From Chaunax sp. Z400 (Eukaryota > Chordata > Actinopteri > Lophiiformes > Chaunacidae), in NCBI GenBank assembly GCA_037577475.1, contig CM075204.1:6975355-7039354 (forward strand): a stretch of 64,000 bases of DNA, in the 5' to 3' direction. Below the pieces are notes generated by a model, which saw only the letters and a list, made by a program, of their open reading frames with translations, had not been told where the DNA came from and searched no databases. The translations under genes were made by a program, and so were the position numbers. Below are positions 1 to 16,599 of the stretch, piece by piece (position 1 is the stretch's first letter; each line of letters begins with the position of its first letter).

Positions 1-1398
1 CACCACGGTGGTCGGCCTCATCAGTGACAACGATGAGTCAGCCTATAGGGAGGAGGTGCAGCACCTAGCAGTGTGGTGCGCTGACAACAGCCTGGCACTG
101 AACACCAGTAAAACCAAAGAGCTCATTGTGGACTTCAGGAAGACCAAAGGTGGCACATTCACATCAACGGGGCTGAGGTAGAACGTGTCGCCAGCTTTAA
201 GTTCCTGGGAGTCCACATCTCTGAGGATCTTTCCTGGACCCACGACACCTCACCCCACCAGGCCCACCAGCGTCTCTTCTTCCTGAGCAGACTGAGGAAA
301 GCCCATCTGTCTCCTCTGATCCTGGTGAACTTCTCCCGCTGCACTGTTGAGAGCATCCTCACCAACTGCATCACACAAAGCACTGCAAAAGGTGGTGAAA
401 ACCGCCCAGCGCATCACCGGTTCCTCACTCCCCACCATTGAGGACATCCATCACAAGCGTTGTCTGAGGAGAGCACATAACATCGTCAGGGACAGCTCTC
501 ACCCCGGCCACAGACTGTTCACCCTCCCTCCCTCTGGGAGACGCTACAGGTCTCTACGCAGAAGGACCAGCAGGTTCAGGAACAGCTTCTACCCTGCGGC
601 TGTTACCCTGCTGAACCGTGCTCCATAACCACACCCTCCCCACACCAGACCACACCCTCCCCACCCCAGACCACACCCCTGAATCATTTGCACTGGACAT
701 TTGCACCACCTGCATATACTGTACATATTGTATCCTGTATATAGTATAGTGTAAATATGTATAGTGTAAACATAATGTACTGTACATACATCCTATCTAT
801 ATTGTATCCATATCCACTTATCTATCTCTAATGGTTTAGTCATATCCATATCTCAATATCATATTATACCCATATCAGCCCTGTATTTATTTGTACACAT
901 TAACACTGTATATATGTATGTTACAGGTCTCAAACATAAGACCATGCAAACAGTGCTGATAGATATAAGGAATAAGCAGGACAGGACAACGTTAGGCTGT
1001 TGCTGCGTTGGCTCCTCGTGCCAATCTGACATGGAAAGCAACAGGAGCACACAGCGGAGTTCCGGCCAGTAGTCCAATGTCCCGCTGCCCCCTCTCGACC
1101 TTTTTTGGTATTACATCAAAACTAAGTCCTTACAGACTGAATTAAAGTTATCTCAAACATTGGACAGATCCACATACAGATCAGAAAATATATGTTCATA
1201 ATCGGAATTTGTGCCATATCTGTATTAAAATAATTAACATATGAATGTGACCGTCACATGTACATTAAGCAACTTTCTCTGCACTTTACTGCTTCTATTG
1301 CACTTCTGGATTGATGCCAACTGCATTTCATTGTCACTGTACTGAACTTGTACTATGATCACTGACAATAAAGTTGAATCTGATGTGATCTGATCTGA
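1..1398 (+). mobile_element. L2-type LINE, 3' end, degenerate
   Basis: The left edge reads as the end of a non-LTR reverse transcriptase: residues such as LAVWCADNSLALNTSKTKE at about 65-125, then a stop and frameshifts. A second in-frame stretch at 347-628 has VVKTAQRITGSSLPTIEDI and ends in FRNSFYPAAVTLLN, the usual C-terminus of fish L2/CR1-like ORF2. The 3' UTR ends near 1360-1398 with TGACAATAAAGTTGAATCTG followed by a short TGATC-type tail, which is typical of fish L2. The stretch at about 860-1230 does not resemble the rest and may be a nested insertion. The 5' part lies outside the window. The element is inactive: stops are visible. Confidence 0.88.
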
Positions 1399-2609
1399 CA
1401 TAAGCCCCTCAAATCCCTGGACTGAACAAGAGTGCAGCAGATTCTGCACCAAACACCTAAATTCCCATCTCATCCCTGTCTCATGTTTATTCCTAAAGAT
1501 ATCCCAGAGCAATATTATCATAATGTTATGCAGATCAGAGGCAGCTTTGTTTCAGGATGAGTGGAACCAATCTGAGGTCACAGTCTTGGCTCATTGTGTC
1601 ATCTTCAAATTAAGCATGTTCTGCTCACACAAGGTCGGATTATTCCACGTCAAGAAGTGTCGATCCAGGTTGTCTCATTTTAGCACCAAAGCCCCAAACA
1701 GGGACACATCAGAGACGTGACGACTGTCCAGCTGTGTCACACAGACAACATGGTTTAAGGTCAGTAAATGTCTCCATGTCTGACAACAGCCACTAGAGGG
1801 CAGAGTGGTTCACCATGAATGAAAGAATGAAGAAATGAATGAATGAGAGACATTCTTTGGATTGAATTATGAGCTATAAATACATACACAAAATTCTCAG
1901 ACAGAGATCTGGTTGTGCCTTGATTGATTGATTTTTCCCTCTTCATCAATGCTGTATTTGACCTGGGAGTGAATAATGATTGATGAATAATGATTGATTA
2001 CTAATTAATGAACCTTTCCCACTGAAGGCCAGTTACTATTTGGTGTCAGCAGGTCTGTTTGTCCACTTTGAAAGGAGTATCCTGCTCAGATATTTGTTTG
2101 CCTCGGACATTTGTCTCCTGTCAGGTTGATAAAAACACTCTTACTCTGTTTCACAGTGATGGTGCTTACACTAAAAAACAAACTGGATGGAGTAACGTAA
2201 TATAATAACGCCGCCTATATTCCATCTAAACAAATGAAGTTAAGTCAGGCTATCTTGATTGTGTCATTTCAACACCACATAGTTAGTCTAATGAAATTAA
2301 TTTAAGTTTAGTTTTCACTGGTCAAACGCTTTAGTGCAACAAACTTCAGCCTTGTTGTCTGAACTAGTACAGCTTTTGTCTGTTATACTCATGTCAATCT
2401 TGTTGTTTCAATTTGTGTTATTTCCATTGCTAGTGCTAGAAATCATTTTAATTCAATTACTAAACATACATGAAACAGGACAACATGCAAATCAGTTTGA
2501 CATTTTATTTAACATTTGTTTTTAACATACAGCTGCCAACATCCCTGTTCTTCTCAGCTTTCTCAACTTTGTGGAGACACTTTGGATTTAAACTGTTAAA
2601 TGAGTCATC
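1399..2609. other. Non-coding, no gene recognised
   Basis: AT-rich DNA with only short chance reading frames. No splice-flanked coding segment and no clear repeat family is visible. It would fall in an upstream intron of the SAMM50 gene if that gene's 5' exons lie before the window. Confidence 0.5.
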
Positions 2610-3274
2610 TTAAAGCAGTGGTTCCCAACCTTTTCTATCATTGAGGAAACTGATGGCCCCTGACTAAGTGGTGCATTATATGGATATTTTGTATTATATT
2701 CAATGCATAACAATAACAGAACTGATAAACTGTACAATTAACTCAAACAGTGAAAGCAGTAACTGTGTAGGTTTGTGTAAAACAAGTGATTTGGATGAAT
2801 TTGGATCAGATCATTTCCTGTGAATATTGCATCAGACGTGAGGTTTTCTGCTTCCTGTCAGAAACTTTTGTTTTAAATGATTAATTCATTAATTTATTTT
2901 TAAATAATCATACATACTTAATAGGTTTCCTTTTTGGACATATTCAGTGTTTTCTTCTCCCTGATGCTTGGCCATCGTTCTATTAGGTCTTTGGTTGTTT
3001 TAATTGCGTTCTTTTCTAACGAGGCTGTTTAGCTGAGAGTGAAGACTCTGAATATAGCTTGTGTTCAGGTCTTCACTGTGAATCCAGTGAGATTTTTCAA
3101 ACTTTATATCTTAAATAATTACACTTTGTAAATAATTCCATTTAGTTTTCTTCTAACAAATGAATGAAATGCTAATATAGGCCTAAGAAATGTTTTCATA
3201 CACCCCTTAAAATGAAAAAGGCCTAGTGAACCATTTGGGGCCAGGATCCCCAGGTTGGGAACCAGTGCCTTTAA
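2610..3274. mobile_element. MITE-like DNA transposon with TTAA ends
   Basis: The left end reads TTAAAGCAGTGGTTCCCAAC (2610-2629). The right end (3252-3274) is its inverted copy with one inserted and one changed base. The element is 665 bp, AT-rich inside and has no transposase frame. Both ends carry TTAA, as expected for a TTAA target-site duplication. That target is known for piggyBac and Kolobok transposons. Without the duplication the same terminal sequence could be read as hAT-like, so the superfamily is uncertain. Confidence 0.72.
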
Positions 3275-3544
3275 CATTGTAAAATGTCAACAAGACCGTA
3301 TGTTCCTGAATTTCCACTCGGCATCTGCCACAAAAGCTGCCAATATCATGTACACTCAAATTGAGTTAATCTGAACTCTCAGGGAGTTTATTCCAAAGGC
3401 TGGAATTTGCTGTGTATGCAGGACCAGTTGAGCGTGGAGCAGAGTAGAGGAAAACACGTCAGCATGCCCACAGTGGCAATTCTACATTCTGTTGTACACA
3501 AACATCTTATCATCATCACATTTTAGCTTTGCATTTTATCATGC

Positions 3545-4250
3545 TATTCTTTTCTGATTTCAACTTGTTGGTGGCGTGGAGGTTAAGTCATGGGTTCACA
3601 TCCATTTCAATTTATCATCTGGGAACCAATCATTTCTGGACCAAATGTCACAGCAATCCAGAAAGTTGGTAAAAGAAAAGGGTAAAAAATAAATAAATAA
3701 TTGCTTGATCTGTCCCATTATCCAGACGTGCACCTAAATTTAAAGGGTTCTTTCCAGCTTCATGCCCCATCAGTGGACAATGTTTCATGGAAATCTGTCC
3801 AGTAGTAGGTGTAGTAATCGTGCTGATAAACCAACCAACCAAGGGACACAAATGAAAACATAGCCTCCTTAATATAATGTTTTATAAATGTTGACTCATT
3901 CTTACCTCCATCAAAGAGGTTATGTTTTTATCAGCATTAGTTTGTTTGTCTGTCTGTTGGCAGGAGGACTCAAAAACTTATTTTTTGGGTGGTGATCTGG
4001 ATCATCATCTGGATCCAGATGTTTTTAAAGGATTCTTTACCATCGTAGGATAGGGGCAACTACAAGATTTTATCTCCTAACTTCATGGATAATGCCAACA
4101 ATGATTGGACAAAAATGACCCAATGACATCCCCATAAGATCAAGCACACACCTGATCTGGATCCAAGTAATATTCCAGATCTGGTGATCCAGAAAGGTTG
4201 AAATTTATAGTGCTCACAGAAACTTCACTACTGTGAGACAACAAATAATA
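3545..4250. repeat. Degenerate dispersed repeat, two abutting pieces
   Basis: At 3896-4245 the sequence contains words such as TTTGTTTGTCTGTCTGTTGG and GATCTGGATC, followed by repeated references to 'ggatccag'. They match a dispersed repeat common in teleosts, also seen at 41950-42390. The preceding piece at 3560-3870, with 'ggaccaaatgtcacagcaatcc' type words, looks like an inverted relative. No coding capacity is visible and the superfamily is not assigned. Confidence 0.5.
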
Positions 4251-5079
4251 ATGATCCAGACTGGACTTAGGTCAGATTGCAGCTGTAACTACTACTACTA
4301 CTACTACTACACTCCAGTAACTAGTCTTTAAGTTACAGTCTCAACAATCGGCAACCCTTCATTTTACCATGTGCCAAATAAACATTTTAAAGTTGAAATT
4401 TAACATTGTGTAACTTTCATTATTCATCTGTTAAATGTATAGTTTACCTATTTAACAGCCTCTATTTTCTGTTCACATTAGATCATTATTAGATGATGAA
4501 TTCCTGTCATTATAAATAAAGTTCTTATTTATCCCAATAATGTAAAGTTTCAGGTTTCATTGGACACCAAATGACTTCACCTCAGGACTATTAAATACTG
4601 AATACCTTAAGGTTCACTGAAAGACACTCCTTCATTTGTCATTTTCCATACTGACTCTGACCAACAAGCTTTTTATCATTCTGGGCTGTTTCTGAGGGCT
4701 TTGTCATAGTTTTCCAGTATTTACTCCAGGAAAGACATGTGATTTGATAATAGTCCTTGTGGGTCCATGTATCACATGACCTGTAGTTACAGATGTGGTC
4801 AGTACATCAGTGCACAGCCCAGGACTGAATGATCAGAGCCAGGGAGCTCCTGCTGAGGTTAACTAATGTTTACAGATACAATATTATTAACACCTGTGCA
4901 ATCACATTTAAAATAGTACAAATAAATGATCATTGTGTTCAATTATTATGAGGCAGGAGGAAGATTATAATAAATATATATTTATTTACTATTCTAATGT
5001 AGGTATATAAACATAGGAACTACAGTAATGTAACACAACAAACTGTAAACAGCACAACAGGACATAGGAAATTACAATA
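4251..5079. other. Non-coding, no gene recognised
   Basis: AT-rich sequence with a short (ACT)n run near 4289-4310. I see no exon-like segment. Confidence 0.5.
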
Positions 5080-5081
5080 GC

Positions 5082-5123
<42 letters not shown>

Positions 5124-5395
5124 ACTATAATAATAATATAATAATAATATGATATTATAATATAATAATACTAATAAAATAATAATAATAATACTAATAA
5201 AAATAAAATAATTATAATGATAATATAATAATAATAATATAGAAATATAATAATGTAATGTAATAATAATAATAATAGTAATATAATAATAATAATGAAA
5301 TAATAATTATAATAATAATAGTAATATAATATTAATCTGATAATAATATAATAATAATATGATAATAATTATAATAATAATAATAAACTAGATCA
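5080..5395. repeat. (TAA)n/(ATA)n AT-rich array
   Basis: About 300 bp of ATA/TAA trinucleotides with scattered interruptions. The longest clean run is near 5082-5120. Confidence 0.9.
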
Positions 5396-5411
5396 TACTC
5401 TACATTTTAAA

Positions 5412-5560
5412 GAGACCCAACAATCCACCAAGAGCAAGCACTTTGGCAACAGTGGCGACGAAAAACTGCCTTTTTTAAAAAGGCAGAAACGTCGAGCAGA
5501 TCCAAGACTCAAGGTGGGCGGACCTCTGCTTTGACCGGTTGGGGTGAGAGAGATAGAGAG
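5412..5560 (+). repeat. Fish dispersed repeat piece flanking TATC array (left)
   Basis: Contains GAGCAAGCACTTTGGCAACA and then CTTTGACCGGTTGGGGTGAG followed by GA repeats. I recognise this as part of a repeat common in teleost genomes. Its last about 25 bp recurs at 6843-6868 on the other side of the TATC array. Confidence 0.6.
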
Positions 5561-5583
5561 AGAGAGAGAGAGGCAGAGGGAAG

Positions 5584-6775
5584 GGGAAGATCTATCTATC
5601 TTATCTATCTTGTCTTGTCTATCTATCTATCGTATCTATCTATCGATCTATCTTATCTATCTATCTTGTCTTATCTATCTATCTATCTTATCAATCTATC
5701 TTAGCTATCTATCATATCTATCTTTCTTGTCTGTCTATCTATCTATCTTATCAATCTATCTTATCTATCTATCTTGTCTTATCTATCTATCTATCTTATC
5801 TATCTATCTTGTCTATCTATCTATCTTATCTATCTTATCTTATCTTATCTATCTTATCTTATCTATCTATCTATCTTATCAATCAATCTTATCAATCTAT
5901 CTTAACTATCTATCTTATCTATCTATCTATCTTATCAATCTATCTTATCTTATCTATCTATCTTATCAATCAATCTTATCAATCTATCTTATCTATCTTA
6001 TCTTATCTTATCTATCTTGTCTTATCTGATCTATCTTATCTTATCTAATGTTTTTTCTTTTCTTACCTTTTTTGCTTTTCTTATCTATCTTGTCTTATCT
6101 CATCCATCTATCTTTTCTATCTTGTCTTATATTATCTATCTTATCTATGTTATCTATCTCATCTATCTTGTCTTATCTTATCTATCTTATCTATCTGTGT
6201 TATCTTTTCTTATCTTATCTATCTTGTCTTATCTTATCTATCTTATCTATGTTATCTATTACATCTATCTTGTCTTAACTATCTTATCTTATGTTATGTT
6301 TTTTCTTTTCTTTTTTGCTTTTCTTATCTTATCTATCTTGTCTTCTCTTATCTATCTTGTCTTATCTTATCTTATGTTTTTTCTTTTCTTATCTTATCTA
6401 TCTTGTCTTAACTATCTTATCTTATCTATCTAACTTATCTATCTTGTCTTATCTAACTTATCTAATGTTTTTTCTTTTCTTATCTTTTTTGCTTTTCTTA
6501 TCTTATCTATCTTGTCTTATCTTATCCATCTATCTTATCTATCTTGTCTTATCTTATCTATCTTATCTTATCTATCTTGTCTTATCTTATCTATCTTATC
6601 TTATCTATCTTATCTTATGTTATGTTTTTTTCTTTTCTTTTTTTCTTTTCTTTTCTTATCTATCTTGTCTTATCTTATCCATCTATCTTTTCTATCTTGT
6701 CTTATCTTATCTTATCAATCTATCTTATCTTATCTATCTTATTTATCCATCTTATCTATCCATCTATCTATCTAT
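5584..6775. repeat. 1.2-kb (TATC)n tetranucleotide array
   Basis: Nearly 1.2 kb of TATC/TTATC units. The left part is mostly CTAT/TATC. The right part (from about 6040) has a longer pattern that includes TTTTTTCTTTTCTT blocks and recurs several times, for example at 6048, 6297, 6376, 6467 and 6623. Long reading frames rich in Ser, Tyr, Leu and Ile over this stretch are artefacts of the repeat. Confidence 0.96.
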
Positions 6776-6840
6776 GAACCTCCTCCTCCTCCTGGACTGA
6801 AGCACTGGTCGCCTCCTGAAGGAGTGGCAGGAAAGGTAGA

Positions 6841-6960
6841 AGGCTTTGACCGGTTGGGGTGAGAGAGAGAGAGAGAGAGAGACAGAGAGAGAGAGATGGG
6901 GAGATAGATGGGAGAGAGAGATGGGGAGGATAGGTGGAGAGAGAGAGGGACAGGGACACA
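6841..6960 (+). repeat. Right flank copy with (GA)n
   Basis: Repeats CTTTGACCGGTTGGGGTGAG seen at 5530-5550 and continues into GA-rich sequence. It forms a direct repeat on either side of the TATC array. Confidence 0.75.
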
Positions 6961-6994
6961 GACGTGTGCAACCACAATAACAGCTATTATTACT

Positions 6995-7056
6995 GCAATA
7001 ATAATGATGATAATAACAATAATTATATAGTAATATAATAATAATATAACATACTA

Positions 7057-7087
<31 letters not shown>

Positions 7088-7138
7088 CATAATCATAATC
7101 ATAATAACCATAACAATACTGATGAATAATAATGATAA

Positions 7139-7181
<43 letters not shown>

Positions 7182-7215
7182 AATAATAAGGATAATAATA
7201 TGATGATGATATCAC
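6995..7215. repeat. (ATA/TAA)n array
   Basis: AT-rich trinucleotide repeats with interruptions, longest between about 7060 and 7190. Confidence 0.9.
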
Positions 7216-7510
7216 ATCAGCCAGTATATGTGCAAAAAGCCACATGAATTCTGATCTGGCTGTTCTCATTCATGTCGCATGGCCACAGTTTAGATATGTA
7301 TATGATATGATGTAGGACAACAAACACATGACAGTGACTGCGAACTTTTTTTTTTAACTACAGTTCCAACAATTCACTGGAATTTATTGACCATGCAATT
7401 TATTTTTGATTAATTGATCATGACAATTGCAGCTCAGGGATCTGCAGGTATCTGGTCACATGATGCTACCGCAGGATGACAATGACAGAGCAGTGTGTCC
7501 TCTCTTCTAG

Positions 7511-11760
<4,250 letters not shown>

Positions 11761-11899
11761 GTGGGTGAACTGAACGTATTAAAACAGCTGCTGTGTTAAA
11801 AAGAGTTCAACACATAAAAACCTCACTTATAGAAATATGACCATCAATAGAAATTATACAAAACATTTGTGGAGCTTCAGAGCAAAACAGGTTTTGCAG

Positions 11900-12007
11900 C
11901 ATTCTTCACAACTGATGAAGATAAGGGTTTGGGCCGAAGGGGCAGTAGTCTCATCAGAGAGGCCTAGGAAGCAGGAGGCCAAGCAGGAGGTCCTCGAAAA
12001 CAAAGAT
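11900..12007 (+). pseudogene. Isolated SAMM50 N-terminal exon, out of order
   Basis: The frame ending at 12007 reads EAKQEVLENKD, nearly identical to the N-terminal region of vertebrate SAMM50 (EAKQEILENKDV in human, from memory). It is followed at once by a strong donor, GTGAGT (12008-12013). A possible acceptor TTTTGCAG ends near 11899. This exon belongs near the start of the gene, yet it lies 140 bp after the exon encoding the C-terminal half of the barrel. No partner exons were found before or after it. It may be the remnant of a tandem duplicate, the start of a second copy, or an assembly error. Confidence 0.65.
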
Positions 12008-12129
12008 GTGAGTAGTAGTAGAGGGTGTAGTACTTATATCATGGTCACTCTTGTAAAATATCAAAATAACACAGAATATTACAGTGTTTTCTAACTGTAA
12101 TCGTCGGGTGATAAAAGGTCATATTTGGG

Positions 12130-12480
12130 GTCACAGCTGATTTTTATTAGGTGTTAATTAGGTAGGTGCTGATTCTCATCCCAGCCGCTTCACACTCGGC
12201 AGCAAACTGTCTCAATGACAGGCAGAGGTCACGGCATGATGAAGGTAACAGGACCACATCGTCTGCTAAAAGCGGGGAAGCGATCCTGAGTCCACCAAAC
12301 CGGACACCCTCCATAAAGATAATGAACAGGATCGGTGACAAAGCCCTGAAGGAGTCCAGCTCTCAGCGGGAACAAGTCTGACTTGTTGCTGGCAATGCGA
12401 ACCAAACTCTCGTTCCGGTCATACAGGGATGGAATGGCACTCTGGAGGAGCTTGGTTCCAGAACCTATGTCATTCGTTGA
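12130..12480 (-). mobile_element. LINE reverse transcriptase fragment
   Basis: The minus strand reads MSPILFIIFMEGVRFGGLRI and LADDVVLLPSS, the catalytic ADD region of a non-LTR reverse transcriptase, then FAAECEAAGMRIST. The frame is broken on both sides. The clade is not assigned. Confidence 0.82.
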
Positions 12481-15400
12481 GGTGAGGTGAACCCGACCAT
12501 ATCTAGCCGGTATCTCTCAACTTCACACAACACACAAACAAGAGAACAAGGAAGAGAAAGGACTAAAACATCAAAGATGAAGACAGGATGTAACAGGAAT
12601 CAGAGCAGTTCTATTAAGTCTAGATATAAGTTCATTCAAATTAGTTCTGCAAAGACTGCATTACTCCAAAAGTAAACTTAGCTAAATGTCTGAATCAGTG
12701 TCTCCATGTGTGACAGATGTGGCCGTACCTAAGGTTGACTTTAACACTTATTCTGACTCCGTCCAGCACGAGACAATTTCTGGTGTGGCATCTTTATTTG
12801 GTTTTCCAAGCAAATAAAATAAACATTCAACCAAACTGCAATTTGGTAAGATTAGGCTCCACTAACAGGACAACGTCCCTCCCATTAAATTGGGCTGTCA
12901 AAACATGATTGCAGCTAAAAAAAATAATATGACTGAACAGGAAGTCTCCATCCTCCCCATGTTACAAAAAGTGACTCAATGAGATGTTTCTATTGCTAGA
13001 TTGGATCAGGTTTGATCTATAAATGGAATTCACAAACTATGCTCAGATGTATGGAAGCCGTTTTTGCATTACTTGATGAGACCTGCTGCTCTGTTGTATC
13101 TATTCTGAAATAAAAATCTTTGAATACAGAAAAGGAAGACTTAGAGTGTGGTTGTCATGACAGCAAGTGACCTGTGAGCGGTGCTATAGGGCAGCAGCTC
13201 CGTGAAGAGGTGCCGTTCAGTTTTCATTACCACAAAGTCCCACAGAGGTCTGTTGAATATCTTCTCTAAGCACTACATGAACTGGGACTGTGTTGAGCTG
13301 AACCAGTTTAAGACAGGAGCTGACTTCATCTGACCTCCTATGAGCACTGAGCTAAATCCAGGATGATGTCATCGACCCAAATGATCAGAAACACCCTGTA
13401 ATTTAGCATTTCTTATTAAATCCAAGGCAAAGTCACTGTAGATTCAGTGAAATCCAATAGTTATAGACTTAAAAATAAGCAGCAGTTTACTTTCCGATCT
13501 CCCTTATTTTTCTAATATTATTTATAATTATATTAAAATATTGTTTTTTCTACTGATCTAATTAAATTACATTTACATATTTATGTATTAGGCTCTGACA
13601 ACTAAATATAGACTATATCCATGATCAGAGGCAGGCCTATACATTATGACAAATGAATATATATAAATATATAATAGAATTTTCTTTAAATAAAAATAAA
13701 TGTATATATATATGTATATGTATATACTTTCATTTTTATTTTTTAAAACTTCTGACTGATCTTTACTTTGTAATATAACCATCTGGTGTCGCTGATTCCC
13801 GTATCTGAAAATCTTGTGAGCTCTACAGCAGGGTCAAAGTATGTGTAGAAATCTGTTCCTGCATAGAAAATCTCTATAAATACCAACGTTTGCGGTGAAA
13901 GATGCTTACACACATTTCACCCCCATTCACGCTACTTTTTTGTGCGCAGCAACCTTTTATAAATGAGGCCACAGCTCTCAGGTGGGAGGTCAAATAATTA
14001 ATCTTGTGCCATAATCTAAGTTTACAAGATTTACATTAAATCTAATATGACTGCAATAGCTATGTTACATAATAGTCATATTACATAATAGTAATGTGAT
14101 GTAATGTCTTGGTCAGGGTACAAGAATAGTATCAACATATGTGTACATTTTTAAGCTGGAAATGACTTTTAAGACCTTTTTAATAGAATAAAAAAATAAT
14201 ACCATAACTGAGAAGGAACAGAAACTGGCAAACAAGACTACAGTATACAACGTTGTTGAGTTTTATTGAATTTGAATAACATAGATGAAGTTCAGTGCAC
14301 ATTAGCTAACATAACTCCTGTGTATGGCAGTAAAAAATCATCGCCTGCATTAACCAACAAATAAACAACAGCGTGTGTATGTGTATGTATATGTTGTCTT
14401 GGAGGTGATGTTGACCAGCTGTTTGATCACCCTCAGTTCTTCTTCCCTCAACATCACCATGGAAGAAAACATGCTACATGATATGGTCGCTTCGCCGGAT
14501 GAACTAAAAGCTAAAGTAGTAGTAGCAGCGAAGGACGTGATGGGATCTCTGACAGCTAGCATAGTGCTGGTGCTTTTAAGATTTCATGTGTGAATCCACT
14601 GGTCTTTGGTTGGTTTCAGTCAGCCAAATATTTCTCATTCTCCAACCTGACCTTATATTTGCCCATTGAGCCTTCTCCCTTTTTTAACCTACCGCAGGCT
14701 TCAAATGTTCTATCAAATCCATTGTTCTTCATTGGAGAATGTGGATCACAGCTCCGACGCCACCAATTAAAGCAGCATGCATTACCTATTTCACATACAA
14801 ACAAACTGGACGTTGTGGTAACAGTCATTGTTTGGGGATATAGGCTGAAACACAGGAAAAATGACAAATACTGAACAAAAAAACAGCCATGCTCATTCAT
14901 TCTGCCCCAGATCACATTTAATACCATCGCTCCTAAAATTCTAGACATTCTAAGACATTTTTAGTCCTTGAATATTAAACACTAAATTGGACACATTTGA
15001 GGACTTTTGAATGATCTGTGGGTACCCTGATATTTGTTTGTTACCTGTCGTTTATAATACTTCCTATGATTAATGAGTTGCACTTTTCTAACATTATTTC
15101 TATAATTAACTTTAAGATGCTCAATAACTGAAATGCCTGAGTTCCATTGTGACACTTCTGGATTAGGACTAACAAATTTCATGTAATTGCATGTGAATTT
15201 TCACATTGTGTAAAATAAGAAATCAGCAGTAAACCTCACAGCATCCTTTAAAAAAGTCAGCAGTAAAGTATGTGATTTGTACTAAATTGTGTAAACAAGG
15301 ACCGTTGGTATGATCCCTAAAGGAAGTCATGTCCATTTCCAGCTAACAGAGCAGATTCAAACGACACAAATAAAGTCAGATGAGGCTTTAAAGAAGGCGA

Positions 15401-16365
15401 TCAGCTTTAATGCTGACTGTGAGATCAGGTGGGATGTAAATGTGTATGAACAACAGTCCAACACTGTGTATCTAAATCATTATGTACTTCCTCATGTTCA
15501 CAATGTACCATTGATCAAGTTAGAGACATACAGGATGTTCCATTCCAAAGTATCCAACCAGAAATCTGGAAAATAAAGGCGCAGACAGATGATTTATTGC
15601 CCCACTTTGGATATTGAAAAGCTTGTGTGTTGTAGTCATTTACAGTGTTAGGAAAAATTAAAAGCCAACAGATAACAGTGATACTCTGAATTAATATAGA
15701 AGAGGAGAAAGAAGACAGCTGGTGATTACAGGTTCAAATGATGCAAAGGGAAAAGGAAGATGTACACTGGAGAAAAGTTAAAGGGGAGGGCAAGAGTTTG
15801 CCAAGTCTGCATTCTGGACAGCACCCAGACACAAATATCTACTGAAAGTATCGTCTGACTTTGAGTCATTTTCCACCTCTTGATAATAATCCAAGTTTTA
15901 AAAAAACAAAGAAATGCACATAAAAGCAGCATTTCAGCTTGAGGTGTAGGCTTTGTAAGGCACACACAGACACAGGGAATACGGCATCGTGTGCTGAACT
16001 GGTAGGAGCGCTATATGATGTCAGCTAACACTTACAACACAGGATTAAACAAAAAAAACATTTCTCAGGTTAAATGTGAAGATCGTCCACTGAATCCAGT
16101 ACAGAGGTGATGGAAAAACAAAACAACTGATGGAATGTCTATTTTCGGTTCTGCGGGCCAACCCTTTATCATCATACATCATTCAGACTGTAACTATGGG
16201 CAGCAGAGTGAGAGAGACCATTCATGACTTCCTGTTGGTTCCACTTGTGAGTCAAAGAAGGACCGTCTGACAGAACTACAGTACAGCTACACAAAAAGAG
16301 CCGAACCAAAGTGTCAACGAACTGGTAAGACAGCTGCCACCATTACTGGCAGGTCAGTAGTAACA
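12481..16365. other. Long stretch without a recognised gene
   Basis: About 3.9 kb of AT-rich DNA. Reading frames such as 15310-15576 (+) and 14616-14948 (-) show no domain, no codon bias I can see and no splice context. Short TATATG runs lie near 13650-13730. This is where a missing terminal SAMM50 exon would be expected; I did not find one. Confidence 0.5.
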
Positions 16366-16369
16366 GGTG

Positions 16370-16595
16370 TCAGGGTGGTGTCGTGGTTTGCACTGCTGTC
16401 TCACAAAAAGAAGCTTCTGGATTCAAATCAACCTGCGGACAGGGGCTGTTCTGTGTGCATGTTGTCTGCGTGGGTTACAACATACAACATAGGTGAACTG
16501 GTGACTCTAAATTGACCGTAGGTGTGAATGGTTGTTTGTCTCTCTATGTCTTGGCCCTGTGATGAACTGGTGACTTGTCCAGAATGGATGGATGT
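16370..16595 (-). repeat. Teleost dispersed repeat, minus orientation
   Basis: Words such as GTGACTCTAAATTGACCGTA (from 16501), GGTGTGAATGGTTGTTTGTC and 'gatgaactggtgac', ending near 'ggatggatgtt', are the reverse of the repeat at 28395-28790. This family is very common in fish. It has no coding capacity here. Confidence 0.75.
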
Positions 16596-16599
16596 TAAA

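Noticed and set aside
5544..6862. Long Ser/Tyr/Leu/Ile reading frames over the TATC array.
   Set aside because: They follow from the tetranucleotide repeat, which lacks stop codons in several frames.
13187..13333. A 47-codon open frame ending ELNQFKTGADFI and stop, which loosely resembles the C-terminus VQFGAGIRFL of SAMM50.
   Set aside because: Only a few codons agree at the very end and the preceding residues do not match the family. It is not supported as the missing last exon.
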